35,199 nt of DNA from NCBI GenBank assembly GCA_900546565.1, contig URDC01000014.1, positions 1-35,199 of the forward strand, given 5' to 3'. The DNA is from an uncultured Opitutales bacterium (GTDB lineage Bacteria > Verrucomicrobiota > Verrucomicrobiia > Opitutales > Intestinicryptomonadaceae). Every line of letters begins with the position of its first letter. Within the stretch, counting starts at the first letter, position 1. A program made the translations under genes and the position numbers. The notes beneath the pieces are model-generated. The model was not told the origin of the DNA and did not search any database. It worked only from the letters and a program-made list of their open reading frames with translations. This document shows positions 14,283 to 23,088 of the stretch, piece after piece.

Positions 14283-15839
14283 ATGAACAGTATAGACGAA
14301 AAATTCTTCCTGAACGCCGACGCGTTCTTCAACTCCAACGCGGGATACGCCCTTACTTACGACGACGTCTCGCTCGCGACCCAGTATTCGGAGGTTCTGC
14401 CGAGGGAAACGCGGCTCGATTCGTCTCTTTCGGATTCAATCGAACTGCCTGTGCCGATGATTTCCTCCGATATGGACACCGTGACCGAATCGACAATGGC
14501 AATCGCAATGGCGCGCAATGGCGGATTGGGTTTGCTTCACTGCAATATGTCGCAACAGGAACAGCTTTCGGAGGTTATCCGCGTTAAAAACTACATCCAC
14601 GGACTCATTCAAGACCCGATTAAGGTATCTCCGGATATGTTCATCGGCGATGTTTTGGGTCTTGTAGCCGACAAAAATTTCCGTTTCCGCACATTCCCCG
14701 TCGTCGACGAAAACAACGTGCTCGTGGGGCTTCTCCCCGGAAGCATCGTCAAGGAAAGATACGCCGCCTTGCACGTATCGAAGGCCATGACAAAACGCGC
14801 CGACGTCTTCACCGTCCGCCAGCGCGACTTGGGCGCAGACCCAATCGGCGTCGCCGATGCGTTCTTCGACAAACATTTCGGCGTCCACAAGCTTTTGGTT
14901 GTCGACGACAACGACAAACTCTGCGGACTCTTCACCCTCAGCGATATCGAACGAATTTCGGAAGAGCGCAACCGCCAGCAGAAGAACACGCGCGACTCCA
15001 AATTCCGCCTGCGCGTGGGTGCATCGATAGCAATGATGCGCAAGCCCGACGGCTCGCTCGATTTTGAAAATATCCTCAACCACGTAGGCTCTATGGCCGA
15101 CAAGGGCTTGGACGTTGCGGCGGTCTCGACGGCGCACGGCTTCACAAAGGGCGTCGGCGACACCGTCAGGGCAATCCGCAAGGCGTTTCCCGAGCTCACA
15201 CTCATCGGCGGCAACGTCACAAACGCCGCGGGCGTCGAGTTCCTTGCCGAGTGCGGCGCGGACGCAATCAAAATCGGGCAGGGTCCGGGGTCGATTTGCA
15301 CAACGCGCATCGTCGCGGGCGTCGGCATTCCGCAGCTTACCGCGCTTTACGTCTGTTCCACGCAGGCGCGCAAATTGGGCGTGCGCACAATCGCCGACGG
15401 CGGCATAACAAAGAGCGGCGATATGGTAAAGGCTCTGACGCTCGCCGATTGTATGATTTGCGGCGGACTCCTCGCGGGTTGCCCAGAAGCCCCCGGACAG
15501 ATTATGGAAATCAACGGCAAGATGTATAAGCAGTATCGCGGTATGGGCAGCCTTTCGGCAATGAAGGCGGGAAGCGCGGCGCGCTACGGGCACGACATCA
15601 AAAACAAGACCGACAAAATCACAGCCGAGGGCGTCGAAGCCCTCAAAGAGGTTTCGGTTTCGGTCGACGATTTGCTCCGCCAGTTCGTCGGCGGTATCCA
15701 GAGCGGTATGGGCTACTTGGGCGCGAAAACGCTGCCCGAACTCCGCGCCAACGCCCGCTTTGCACGCCTTACGGGCGCGGGGCAGCGCGAAAGCTCGCCG
15801 CACGACGTCATCGAAGTCAAGCAGTCCTCGGCAAAATAA
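14283..15839 (+). CDS. guaB: IMP dehydrogenase
   Basis: 518 aa, slightly longer than the usual 490. The catalytic loop GPGSICTTR contains the nucleophile C339. Other family marks are DMDTVTESTMA near the N terminus, GGNVTNAAGVEFL, the phosphate site DGGITKSGDMVKAL and the flap YRGMGSLSAMKAGSAARYG. Two CBS domains are inserted at about 105-225 (MTKRADVFTVRQ and the segment LLVVDDNDKLCGLFTLSDIE). It oxidises IMP to XMP with NAD, the first step to GMP. The CBS pair and the Cys loop exclude GMP reductase. It has its own promoter and terminator and is a single-gene unit. Confidence 0.96.
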   Translation: MNSIDEKFFLNADAFFNSNAGYALTYDDVSLATQYSEVLPRETRLDSSLSDSIELPVPMISSDMDTVTESTMAIAMARNGGLGLLHCNMSQQEQLSEVIRVKNYIHGLIQDPIKVSPDMFIGDVLGLVADKNFRFRTFPVVDENNVLVGLLPGSIVKERYAALHVSKAMTKRADVFTVRQRDLGADPIGVADAFFDKHFGVHKLLVVDDNDKLCGLFTLSDIERISEERNRQQKNTRDSKFRLRVGASIAMMRKPDGSLDFENILNHVGSMADKGLDVAAVSTAHGFTKGVGDTVRAIRKAFPELTLIGGNVTNAAGVEFLAECGADAIKIGQGPGSICTTRIVAGVGIPQLTALYVCSTQARKLGVRTIADGGITKSGDMVKALTLADCMICGGLLAGCPEAPGQIMEINGKMYKQYRGMGSLSAMKAGSAARYGHDIKNKTDKITAEGVEALKEVSVSVDDLLRQFVGGIQSGMGYLGAKTLPELRANARFARLTGAGQRESSPHDVIEVKQSSAK

Positions 15840-15895
15840 ACGCCGCCCGCGCCGACGCTTCGGTTTCGCATTCATAGGTTGATTTTTCAAAAACT

Positions 15896-15926
15896 CCGCC
15901 CCGAAAACTTCGGGGCGGTTTTTTTA
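15896..15926 (+). terminator. Intrinsic terminator of guaB
   Basis: CCGCCCCGAA (15896-15905), loop AAC, TTCGGGGCGG (15909-15918), then eight Ts. A 10-bp GC-rich stem with a clean T run. Confidence 0.95.
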
Positions 15927-15999
15927 TCTGACAAAAAAGCTCCCGCGAATCCAAGTCCCGAAAAATCCGCAAATAAAACGCGCGGGCGCATATAAAAAA

Positions 16000-16028
16000 T
16001 TGACAAGCGCGCTCCGACCGACAACATC
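16000..16028 (+). promoter_or_regulatory. Possible promoter of the TPR/FGE-like operon
   Basis: TTGACA at 16000-16005; the -10 region is weak (AACATC after 17 bp, or CAACAT after 16). The ATG at 16039 is 39 bases from the first T. Confidence 0.4.
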
Positions 16029-16038
16029 GTAGGCGAAT

Positions 16039-17718
16039 ATGAATTTTACAAAGACAATCCTCGTAGTTTTGGCGGCAATTTTCGTCATAGGCGGCTTCTA
16101 CGTTATGACACTGTTTTCCCCCGGCGTGGTCGAAGACTCGACATTTATGTCCGTCGGTTCTGACAAGGAAAATTCCCAACTCCTGCTCGAATCCGAAAAA
16201 CTCGAAAAGGAGTTTGAAGAAAAGTCCGTCAAGTTCGGCTACACCGAAACCGTAATGGAATTGCTTCGCAATGCAATAGTCTATCAGGAAGTCTATATCG
16301 ACCGCGCCACCACGCGCGACCGCGCTCCCACCGAACGCCTCGTGCGCCTGCGTAAACGCCTCCAAAATATACAGGCAAAACCGCTTTCGGAACTTGTCGA
16401 TTCCCTCGAAAAACAGGCGCAGGCAGCCGAGGCGGCGGAGGACATCGTCGAAGCTCAGAAACTTTATTCGGAGGCGTATTCGACACAGAATCAGATCAAT
16501 CTCGAATGTCCGCTCTCGCAGTATAAGAGCGTCCAGCGCGCGCTCGCTTTCGATAACCGCGCAAACCTGATGAAGGCGCGCCCGATATGGCTCAAAAGCG
16601 TCGCCGCCGAAAAACGCGCAAAAGAGGCAATCGAGCTTCAAAATTGGGACGCCGCCCGCGACGAGTTCGAAAAGGCAATCGCCTTCCTAACCAAGATAAA
16701 CTCCGAGTTTCCCAATTCCGCCTATACCGACTTTTCGCGCTTGCAGGGCTTGGACATAGAGCTTGAATCGCTCAAATCGGCGTCGCTTTACATGAAGCTC
16801 GAATCCGCCGTCAAAAAGGCGGAGCAGGCGAAATCGGAAAAGGATTTCCCCCTCGCTGCCGAGGCATACGGCGACGCCGTCGAGTATCAGCGCACCATAA
16901 ACAAAATCTACCCGCGCAGCCGTCACGCTTCGGACGAAAATCTCGCCAAACTCGAACGCGAAAAGACCGACGCATTCAGCTGGGATTCCGCAAACGCAAT
17001 CCTCGTTTTGGAGGCGCGTTTAAACGCTTTCATCAAAAAGGGCGACGTCAAGTCGGTGATGGAAATCTCGTCCAACCTGCTCAACAAAGCGGAGCAGTTC
17101 AAGGCCGATTACCCCAAAAGCGAGCTTATCAAGCAGAACATAATTTTGAAATTGCGCTACATAAACTTTATGGGCAGGGAAATGCCGCTCGTGCAGTCGC
17201 TCGTGCGCGACAATCTCCTGCCAGTCGGCGGCGGTGCGAAAATGCTCAAAACCGAGGTCGCGCAAAAACTCTACACACTTGTGATGAAGGAAAACCCCAG
17301 CCGCGAGTCCGACAACGAACTCAAACCCGTCGATTCCGTTTCATACGACGACGTCGAACGCTTTTGCACGCGTCTTTCGTGGCTCTTGGGCGAAACCGTC
17401 TCGTTGCCAACCGAGGCGCAGTTTGCCGCCGCAGTCGGTTCCATGCGCTACGCCGACTTGAACGAACTCTCTTGGAACAACCAAAATAGCGGCGGCGCGA
17501 CCCACCCGGTCGCCACCAAAAAACCTAACGACAAAGGCTTCTTCGACCTCCTTGGTAACGTCGAGGAATTCACCCAGCGCAACCCCGATTCCGACACCGT
17601 TCTCGTGCTCGGCGGCGGCGCGCAAACCTCCACCGACGCTATTCTCGATATGGCAAAAAAGCGCGTCGACACCAAAACGCGAACCCGCACACTCGGTTTT
17701 AGAATCGTAGTAAAATAG
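16039..17718 (+). CDS. Membrane-anchored helical-repeat protein with an FGE/SUMF1-like C-terminal domain
   Basis: 559 aa. One N-terminal membrane helix (about 6-25), then 30-400 of long charged helices with TPR-like repeats (KLYSEAYSTQNQINLECP, WDAARDEFEKAIAFLTKINSEFPNS and EKDFPLAAEAYGDAVEYQRTINKIYPRS in pieces), then a C-terminal domain (about 415-559) with the order of motifs of formylglycine-generating enzymes: PVDSVSYDDVERFC, LPTEAQFAAA, HPVATKKPNDKGFFDLLGNVEEFT and a final LGFRIVV. The cysteine pair that FGE needs for catalysis is not visible; the region before the end reads VLGGGAQTS. So it is probably a non-catalytic binding domain, as in other SUMF1-fold proteins. First gene of an operon with hisA and a methyltransferase, 8 bp from hisA. 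Confidence 0.75.
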   Translation: MNFTKTILVVLAAIFVIGGFYVMTLFSPGVVEDSTFMSVGSDKENSQLLLESEKLEKEFEEKSVKFGYTETVMELLRNAIVYQEVYIDRATTRDRAPTERLVRLRKRLQNIQAKPLSELVDSLEKQAQAAEAAEDIVEAQKLYSEAYSTQNQINLECPLSQYKSVQRALAFDNRANLMKARPIWLKSVAAEKRAKEAIELQNWDAARDEFEKAIAFLTKINSEFPNSAYTDFSRLQGLDIELESLKSASLYMKLESAVKKAEQAKSEKDFPLAAEAYGDAVEYQRTINKIYPRSRHASDENLAKLEREKTDAFSWDSANAILVLEARLNAFIKKGDVKSVMEISSNLLNKAEQFKADYPKSELIKQNIILKLRYINFMGREMPLVQSLVRDNLLPVGGGAKMLKTEVAQKLYTLVMKENPSRESDNELKPVDSVSYDDVERFCTRLSWLLGETVSLPTEAQFAAAVGSMRYADLNELSWNNQNSGGATHPVATKKPNDKGFFDLLGNVEEFTQRNPDSDTVLVLGGGAQTSTDAILDMAKKRVDTKTRTRTLGFRIVVK

Positions 17719-17726
17719 GATTGCAT

Positions 17727-18461
17727 ATGAAAATTTATCCGGCAGTAGACATCAAGGACGGCAAGTGCGTGCGCTTGCGCAGGGGCGAGGCGGCGGACAA
17801 AACCGTCTACTTCGAAAATCCCGTCGACGCGGCAAAGTCGTTTCTCGACGCGGGTTCGAAGTTTATCCACGTCGTCGATTTGGACGGTGCATTCGGGGGC
17901 GCAATGGTGAACCTCAAAACAATTTCTGCAATCGCCGACTTGGGAATGTTCGTCGAACTCGGCGGAGGCATGCGCGACGAATCTGCCGTCAACGCCGCTT
18001 TCGACGCGGGTGTTTCGCGCGCAATAATCGGCACAAAAGCCTGCACAAACCCCGATTGGGCGATGTTGCTTGCTCAAAAATACGGCGAAAAAATCGCCGT
18101 GGGCATCGACGCCAAAGGCGGCAAAGTCGCCATAAGAGGCTGGGTCGAAGTTTCAGCAGCCGACGCCTACGAACTCGCAAAAACACTCGCTTCGGGCGGT
18201 GTTCGCACATTCGTATATACGGATATCGACACCGACGGAATGCTCACCGGCACAAACATTCCCGCACAGGAAAAAATGCTTCAAACACTTTCGGAGGACG
18301 GCGCAAAACTTATCGCTTCGGGCGGCGTGGCGTCAATTTCCGACGTAGAAAACCTCGCAAAACTCGCCGTAAAATACCCGAATCTCGACGGCGTAATAAT
18401 CGGGAAGGCAATCTACGAGGGCAGAATCGACCTCAAACTCGCGCTTGCGGCAACGCGCTGA
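17727..18461 (+). CDS. hisA: Phosphoribosylformimino-AICAR isomerase (HisA)
   Basis: 244 aa, the usual length, a TIM barrel. The two catalytic aspartates are D8 (PAVDIKDGKCVRL) and D128 (VGIDAKGG). The phosphate-binding glycines are in VELGGGMR and the C-terminal IASGGVASISDV. YTDIDTDGM (164-172) is the HisA mark that separates it from HisF. It isomerises ProFAR to PRFAR in histidine synthesis. The ATG at 17727 is preceded by AGGA at a spacing of six bases; a TTG two codons earlier is less likely. No other his gene is nearby. Confidence 0.95.
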   Translation: MKIYPAVDIKDGKCVRLRRGEAADKTVYFENPVDAAKSFLDAGSKFIHVVDLDGAFGGAMVNLKTISAIADLGMFVELGGGMRDESAVNAAFDAGVSRAIIGTKACTNPDWAMLLAQKYGEKIAVGIDAKGGKVAIRGWVEVSAADAYELAKTLASGGVRTFVYTDIDTDGMLTGTNIPAQEKMLQTLSEDGAKLIASGGVASISDVENLAKLAVKYPNLDGVIIGKAIYEGRIDLKLALAATR

Positions 18462-18467
18462 TTTCCC

Positions 18468-19349
18468 ATGGGCGAGAACATCGGAAACATCGAAATTCTT
18501 TCCGCCCATTGCCGCGACTACGAGTTGCTCGACAGCGGCGACAGGCAAAAACTCGAACGCTTCGGCGACATCATCGCCGTCCGCAGCGAGCCCAAGGCTT
18601 GGTGGGGCAGGTCGCGTCCCGAACTGTGGGGAAGAGCGGATTGCGTCTACGAAGACGAGTCGCGCGAAAAACGCTGGAATTTTTCCCGCAAAGTCCGCGC
18701 GCCCGTCCTCGATTTTGACGGCGTGAAATTCTGCGCAAAGTTTGCCGACGGCACAAAACACCTCGGCGTCTTCCCAGAACAACTACCGCATTGGCGTTAT
18801 ATTGCCGAAAGCGTAAAGAATAAGAAGACCGCCACGCCGCCGCGTTTGCTAAACCTCTTCGGCTACACGGGGGCTGCGACACTCTTTGCTGCCCGCGCGG
18901 GCTTCGAGCCAACCCACGTCGACGCATCGCGCCCGTCGGTCGAGTGGGCGCGCAAAAATCAGGAAATTTCGGGCTTGTCGGCGGCAAAAATCCGCTGGAT
19001 TGTCGACGACGCCCTCAAATACGTCGCCCGCGAGTCGCGTCGCGGCGCAAAATACGACGCAATAGTCTTGGATCCTCCCGCTTTCGGGCGCGGGCCGAAG
19101 GGCGAGCTTTGGAAACTCGAAAAAATGCTCCCCCAGCTTTTGAAGTCCTGCCGCAGCGTCCTTTCCGACACCCCGCTTTTCGTGCTGATGACACTCTATT
19201 CAATCGACGCCTCCCCGATAATGGCGGGCAATATGCTGCGCGAATTTTTCGGCGACAGGGCAAAAAGCGTCTCTTTCGGCGAACTCGTTCTTTCGCCCGA
19301 AAAGAGCTATCCGTTGCCGCTTTCGCTCTGGGCGCGTTGCGAATTCTGA
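18468..19349 (+). CDS. Class I SAM-dependent methyltransferase, RlmI/RlmK-like
   Basis: 293 aa. SAM-binding motif I is LLNLFGYTGAAT (127-138), the acidic end of the second strand is HVDAS, and motif IV is DPPAFGRGPKGE (202-213), the arrangement of the 23S rRNA methyltransferases RlmI, RlmK and relatives. The N-terminal 75 residues are short and include EPKAWWGRSRPELW, while the PUA domain of full-length RlmI is missing. The likely substrate is rRNA, but the exact base cannot be told. It starts 6 bp after hisA, so it shares the operon. Confidence 0.85.
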   Translation: MGENIGNIEILSAHCRDYELLDSGDRQKLERFGDIIAVRSEPKAWWGRSRPELWGRADCVYEDESREKRWNFSRKVRAPVLDFDGVKFCAKFADGTKHLGVFPEQLPHWRYIAESVKNKKTATPPRLLNLFGYTGAATLFAARAGFEPTHVDASRPSVEWARKNQEISGLSAAKIRWIVDDALKYVARESRRGAKYDAIVLDPPAFGRGPKGELWKLEKMLPQLLKSCRSVLSDTPLFVLMTLYSIDASPIMAGNMLREFFGDRAKSVSFGELVLSPEKSYPLPLSLWARCEF

Positions 19350-19447
19350 TTCCGACATTTCCCCGCCGCGTTTTTGTTCGATTCATACGCAATAAAAATG
19401 TTGTGTTTTTACATCCGAGGGTATTAAATTAGACTCCCGTGTGAATA

Positions 19448-20593
19448 ATGAGTAAAGCCGATTGCAAAAAAGCAACCTTTCCTGCAAAAGCCGACGTGCA
19501 AATAGATTCGGACGACATCGTTTTGCGCATTTCGGGGGATTGGAAACTCGGCGAGCCGCATCCGCTTTCGTCGGACGTCCTCGCCGAAATTCCGCCAACG
19601 GCAAAACGTCTCAGTTTTAAGGCGGACGCTTTGGGCACATACGATTCCTCCCTTATAGGGCTCGTCCTGAAAGTTTCAAGCGTCTTCCATTCGCGCGGCG
19701 CGGAGGTCGATTTTAAAACGCTTCCCGAGGGCATAGGTTCAATGCTCTACCTCGCAACGGCGGTCGCCTCGGCAAAGACGAAGAAAAACATACCGTATAC
19801 AAATTTCGTAAACCTCGTCGGTACTCGCACAATCGATATGATTTCGTCCCTAAAACGTTGCATAACGTTTTTTGGCGATATCACAATAGCCCTTTTCAAA
19901 CTGCTATTAGCGCGCGCGCGCCTGCGCAAAATCGACGTGCTTTCAATCGTCCAGAAATCGGGGCCCGAAGCGTTGCCGATTGTCGCGCTAATCAGCTTTC
20001 TCGTGGGGCTAATCTTGGCGTTTGTAGGCTCTATACAGCTTGCGAAATACGGCTCGGAAATCTTCGTCGCCGACTTGGTTGGCATTGCAATGGTTCGCGA
20101 AATGGGCGCAATGATGGTCGGCATCGTTATGAGCGGGCGCACGGGCGCGGCGTTCGCGGCGGAACTCGGTTCGATGAAAGTCAACGAGGAAATCTCCGCC
20201 TTCAAGACATTCGGAATATCCCCGATAGAATTTCTCGTGCTTCCGCGCATAATCGCGCTCGTGTGCATGTTCCCATTGCTTACGGTTTTTGCCGACGCGA
20301 TCGGAATGCTCGGCGGACTCGTCATAGGCGTCGGAATGTTCGACATCAGCTACGAGCAATACATAAACCGCACTCTTGCCGCGCTCAATATCGTCCAGAT
20401 TTCGACGGGCGTGGGCAAAAGCGTAATCTACGGCGTCATCGTCGCCTGCATAGGCTGCCGAATGGGGCTTGCCTGCGAGAACAGTTCAAGCGGCGTCGGC
20501 AGGGCGACAACTTCGAGCGTCGTCCAAAGTATAACGTGGATTATCGTAGCCGATGCGGTTTTCGCGGTAATTTTCACAATTTTCGACATATGA
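19448..20593 (+). CDS. mlaE: MlaE-type permease with an N-terminal STAS-like domain
   Basis: 381 aa, longer than E. coli MlaE (260). About 20-100 look like a STAS domain, the fold of MlaB, which would explain why no separate MlaB gene is present. About 120-381 is the permease, with the family core MVREMGAMMVGIVMSGRTGA and the AFAAELGSMKVNEEISAF helix. It is the inner-membrane part of a phospholipid or other lipid transporter between the inner and outer membranes. First gene of the operon mlaE-mlaF-mlaD-lipoprotein-fabD; its stop overlaps the mlaF start (ATGA). Upstream there is TTGTGT at 19401 and TTAAAT at 19424 as a possible promoter. Confidence 0.9.
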   Translation: MSKADCKKATFPAKADVQIDSDDIVLRISGDWKLGEPHPLSSDVLAEIPPTAKRLSFKADALGTYDSSLIGLVLKVSSVFHSRGAEVDFKTLPEGIGSMLYLATAVASAKTKKNIPYTNFVNLVGTRTIDMISSLKRCITFFGDITIALFKLLLARARLRKIDVLSIVQKSGPEALPIVALISFLVGLILAFVGSIQLAKYGSEIFVADLVGIAMVREMGAMMVGIVMSGRTGAAFAAELGSMKVNEEISAFKTFGISPIEFLVLPRIIALVCMFPLLTVFADAIGMLGGLVIGVGMFDISYEQYINRTLAALNIVQISTGVGKSVIYGVIVACIGCRMGLACENSSSGVGRATTSSVVQSITWIIVADAVFAVIFTIFDI

Positions 20594-21486
20594 ACACGCC
20601 CGACGCACACCCCAATCCAGCCGCCTGCGCAGCTTTCGCCGACCGCGCCAATCCAGCCGAACGCGATACCGACGCCCGAGCCGACGTTTTCAAAATCGAA
20701 AACCTCACAATGGCATACGACGATTACGTCGTTATGCAGGAGCTTAACTTCACCGTCAAAAAGGGCGAAATATTCTTCATTATGGGCGGCAGCGGTTGCG
20801 GCAAAAGCACCCTGCTCAGACATATGATAGGCTTGCTCGAACCCGCAAAGGGCGCAATCTATTACCGCGGCGAAAATTTTACCGACGCCAACGCCCTCCG
20901 CCGACAGCAAATCCTGCGCCAGTTCGGCGTGCTCTATCAGGGCGGTGCATTGTGGAGCTCAATGACTCTCGCCGAAAATATTCTTCTGCCCCTGCGCGAG
21001 TTTTCGAAAATCTCCGACGCCGAGGCTTCGGACATAGTAGATTTAAAGCTTTCGCTCGTCGGATTGCGCGGCTTCGGCGGCTTCTACCCGTCCGAAATCA
21101 GCGGCGGTATGGCAAAACGCGCGGGGCTTGCGCGCGCAATGGCACTCGACCCGAGTGTCCTGTTCTTCGACGAACCGAGCGCGGGGCTCGACCCGATTTC
21201 GTCCCACCGCCTCGACGAACTCATAGTGCAAATGCGCGATTGCCTCGGGGCTACAATCATCATCGTTTCACACGAACTCGCCAGCATTTTCGACATCGCC
21301 GACCGCGCCGTTTTTCTCGACGCCAAAACAAAGCGTCAGGCGGCAGTCGGCAATCCGCGTTGGCTGCGCGAACACGGCGACGCCAACGTGCGGACGTTTC
21401 TAAACCGCGGCGTCGACATCGCGGCGGCTTTCCCCGATGTTCCCGCGCAATCAACCGCCGCGCAACCCCCGCGGCAAGCGCGATAA
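20590..21486 (+). CDS. mlaF: MlaF-type ABC ATPase
   Basis: 298 aa from the ATG at 20590, which overlaps the permease stop. Walker A GGSGCGKST (66-74), signature SGGMAKRA (171-178), Walker B LFFDEP (191-196) and switch H in VSHEL. The signature with methionine and KRA is usual in the MlaF group. The first 32 residues are a variable, proline- and aspartate-rich extension not found in E. coli MlaF. It powers the MlaE permease. The adjacent mlaD gene has a strong Shine-Dalgarno sequence. Confidence 0.93.
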   Translation: MNTPDAHPNPAACAAFADRANPAERDTDARADVFKIENLTMAYDDYVVMQELNFTVKKGEIFFIMGGSGCGKSTLLRHMIGLLEPAKGAIYYRGENFTDANALRRQQILRQFGVLYQGGALWSSMTLAENILLPLREFSKISDAEASDIVDLKLSLVGLRGFGGFYPSEISGGMAKRAGLARAMALDPSVLFFDEPSAGLDPISSHRLDELIVQMRDCLGATIIIVSHELASIFDIADRAVFLDAKTKRQAAVGNPRWLREHGDANVRTFLNRGVDIAAAFPDVPAQSTAAQPPRQAR

Positions 21487-21510
21487 TCCGACAAAAGGAG
21501 ATTAAAAAAT

Positions 21511-22470
21511 ATGAAAAACAGTGTAAATTCACTCGCAATCGGAATGTTCGTTCTGGGCGCGGCTTTGCTTTCGGTAGTCGCCGTGATTGTGTTCGGGGCT
21601 TCCAAATTTTTCGAAGACGACCAGATGTTCGCTTCGCGTTTCAACGAAACCGTGAACGGACTCGACGTCGGCGCGCCTGTCAAATTCAAGGGCGTAAAAA
21701 TCGGCAAAGTCGAGCGTATCGCAATTTCGCATGACCGCGCCGTGCGCGACGCCAAAAACGACAAGGAAAGCAAAGTCGTCGTCTTCTATTCCGTCGATTT
21801 AAACCTCCTCAAACGCCGAATGCGCGACGCCGACGGATATTCGAACGACGACTGGATTCGCAACCAAATCAAGGAGGGGCTGCGCTCCAAACTGATGTAT
21901 CAAAGTATCGTGACGGGTATGCTATACGTCGAACTCGACTACTTCGCCCAGCCCGATGCGGACATAAAAATCTTAGAAACCCCGCGCTTTATCGGCATCC
22001 CGAGCGAGTCCTCCGGTTTGGCGGAACTCGTAAAATCAATGCAGGATTCCATCACTTCAATCGCTAAAATCGACTTCCGCGCCCTCTTCGAAAACGCCAA
22101 TACCCTCATCGTAAACCTCAATAAAAAGGTGGAGGAAATCGACGCCAAAAAACTCAACGCCTCCGCAGCGGATTTCCTCGACAACGCGACCGCATTGACG
22201 CGCACGGCGGATTCCACCCTCAAAAACGCCGACACGAAACTCGCCGACGTCTCCGCCGACTTGCGGCAGACCCTCGCGCATCTGGACAAAATTCTCGCGA
22301 ACGTAGATTCCATAACTTCGCCCGATTCCCAAATGCGCTTCGAACTCGCCGTTCTCATAAAATCGCTCAACGTCTCGCTCAATTCCATAACAAACCTCAC
22401 AGAGTACTTGCAGCGCAATCCGAGCGCGCTGCTCACGGGCAAGTCCACATTTAAATCAAAGTTAAAATAG
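21511..22470 (+). CDS. mlaD: MCE-domain protein (MlaD type)
   Basis: 319 aa, longer than E. coli MlaD (183). One N-terminal membrane helix (about 8-30), then the MCE beta-barrel domain (about 38-130) with NGLDVGAPVKFKGVKIGKVERI. The C-terminal 150 residues are helical and contain heptad-like runs (ALTRTADSTLKNADTKLADVS), a likely coiled coil that could extend across the periplasm as in PqiB- or Mce-type tubes. It binds lipid on the periplasmic side of the MlaFE complex. The ATG has an excellent ribosome site (AAAGGAG). Confidence 0.92.
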   Translation: MKNSVNSLAIGMFVLGAALLSVVAVIVFGASKFFEDDQMFASRFNETVNGLDVGAPVKFKGVKIGKVERIAISHDRAVRDAKNDKESKVVVFYSVDLNLLKRRMRDADGYSNDDWIRNQIKEGLRSKLMYQSIVTGMLYVELDYFAQPDADIKILETPRFIGIPSESSGLAELVKSMQDSITSIAKIDFRALFENANTLIVNLNKKVEEIDAKKLNASAADFLDNATALTRTADSTLKNADTKLADVSADLRQTLAHLDKILANVDSITSPDSQMRFELAVLIKSLNVSLNSITNLTEYLQRNPSALLTGKSTFKSKLK

Positions 22471-22471
22471 T

Positions 22472-23071
22472 ATGAAATATTTGAAATTATCTGCAATCAT
22501 TTCGACGTGCGCCCTTTTGTGCGGCTGCTTTTCCGACCTCCTCGCCCCGCGCGAAGACCCCACTCAGTTCTACATTCTCGATTCAGTTCCCGAGCAAACC
22601 GCCTATAAATGCCCCGTCGACGCCGTCTCGCTCTCCGCGGTTGCCGTGCCCGCATACTTCAACAAGCCGCAAATCGTCTCAGCAGGCGATGGCGCGGAAG
22701 TCGAACTGTCCGAGTTCCACCGCTGGGCGGAGTCTCCCGAAAGCCTCCTCGCCCGTAATTTCGCGAAGTGTCTCGGCGCGAACCTCTCGGGCTCGCAGGT
22801 CTTTGTCTACCCCGATTTACCGCCGTATACGCTCGAAAAAGTCTGCGTCTTGCGCATCTATATTTCGGAGTGCCTCGGCAAAATCGGCGGTGAATTCAAG
22901 TTTTCCGGACGCTGCGTTGCCGCGCTTCGCGGCGGCAAAAATTCCGTAATCGTCCCGTTCTCGAAGACCGTTTCGGCGGGCGAGGGCTACAACGGCTACG
23001 TCGCCGCAATCGCAAAGTGCGCAGCGGAGGTCTCCGCCGATATCGCTAAATCAATTTCAAATATAAAATAA
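22472..23071 (+). CDS. ABC-type transport auxiliary lipoprotein (PqiC/LetC-like)
   Basis: 199 aa. Lipobox LCGC with the modified cysteine C19, followed by FSD. The mature part has the PqiC pattern: TQFYILDSVPE near the start, SLSAVAVPAYFNKPQIVSA, and the HRWAESPESLLARNFAKCL segment that is the family mark. In E. coli PqiC is an outer-membrane lipoprotein that works with the MCE protein PqiB. It starts one base after the mlaD stop, so this operon mixes Mla-type ATPase and permease with a Pqi-type lipoprotein. Confidence 0.85.
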   Translation: MKYLKLSAIISTCALLCGCFSDLLAPREDPTQFYILDSVPEQTAYKCPVDAVSLSAVAVPAYFNKPQIVSAGDGAEVELSEFHRWAESPESLLARNFAKCLGANLSGSQVFVYPDLPPYTLEKVCVLRIYISECLGKIGGEFKFSGRCVAALRGGKNSVIVPFSKTVSAGEGYNGYVAAIAKCAAEVSADIAKSISNIK

Positions 23072-23088
23072 TAAAAGAAGGACAAGTA

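Noticed and set aside
14436..15890. 484-codon minus-strand frame opposite guaB
   Set aside because: Antisense shadow of guaB with no recognisable domain.
19858..20589. Upstream extension of mlaF through the mlaE gene
   Set aside because: This frame overlaps the permease and is arginine-rich; the ATGA overlap at 20590 is the natural start.
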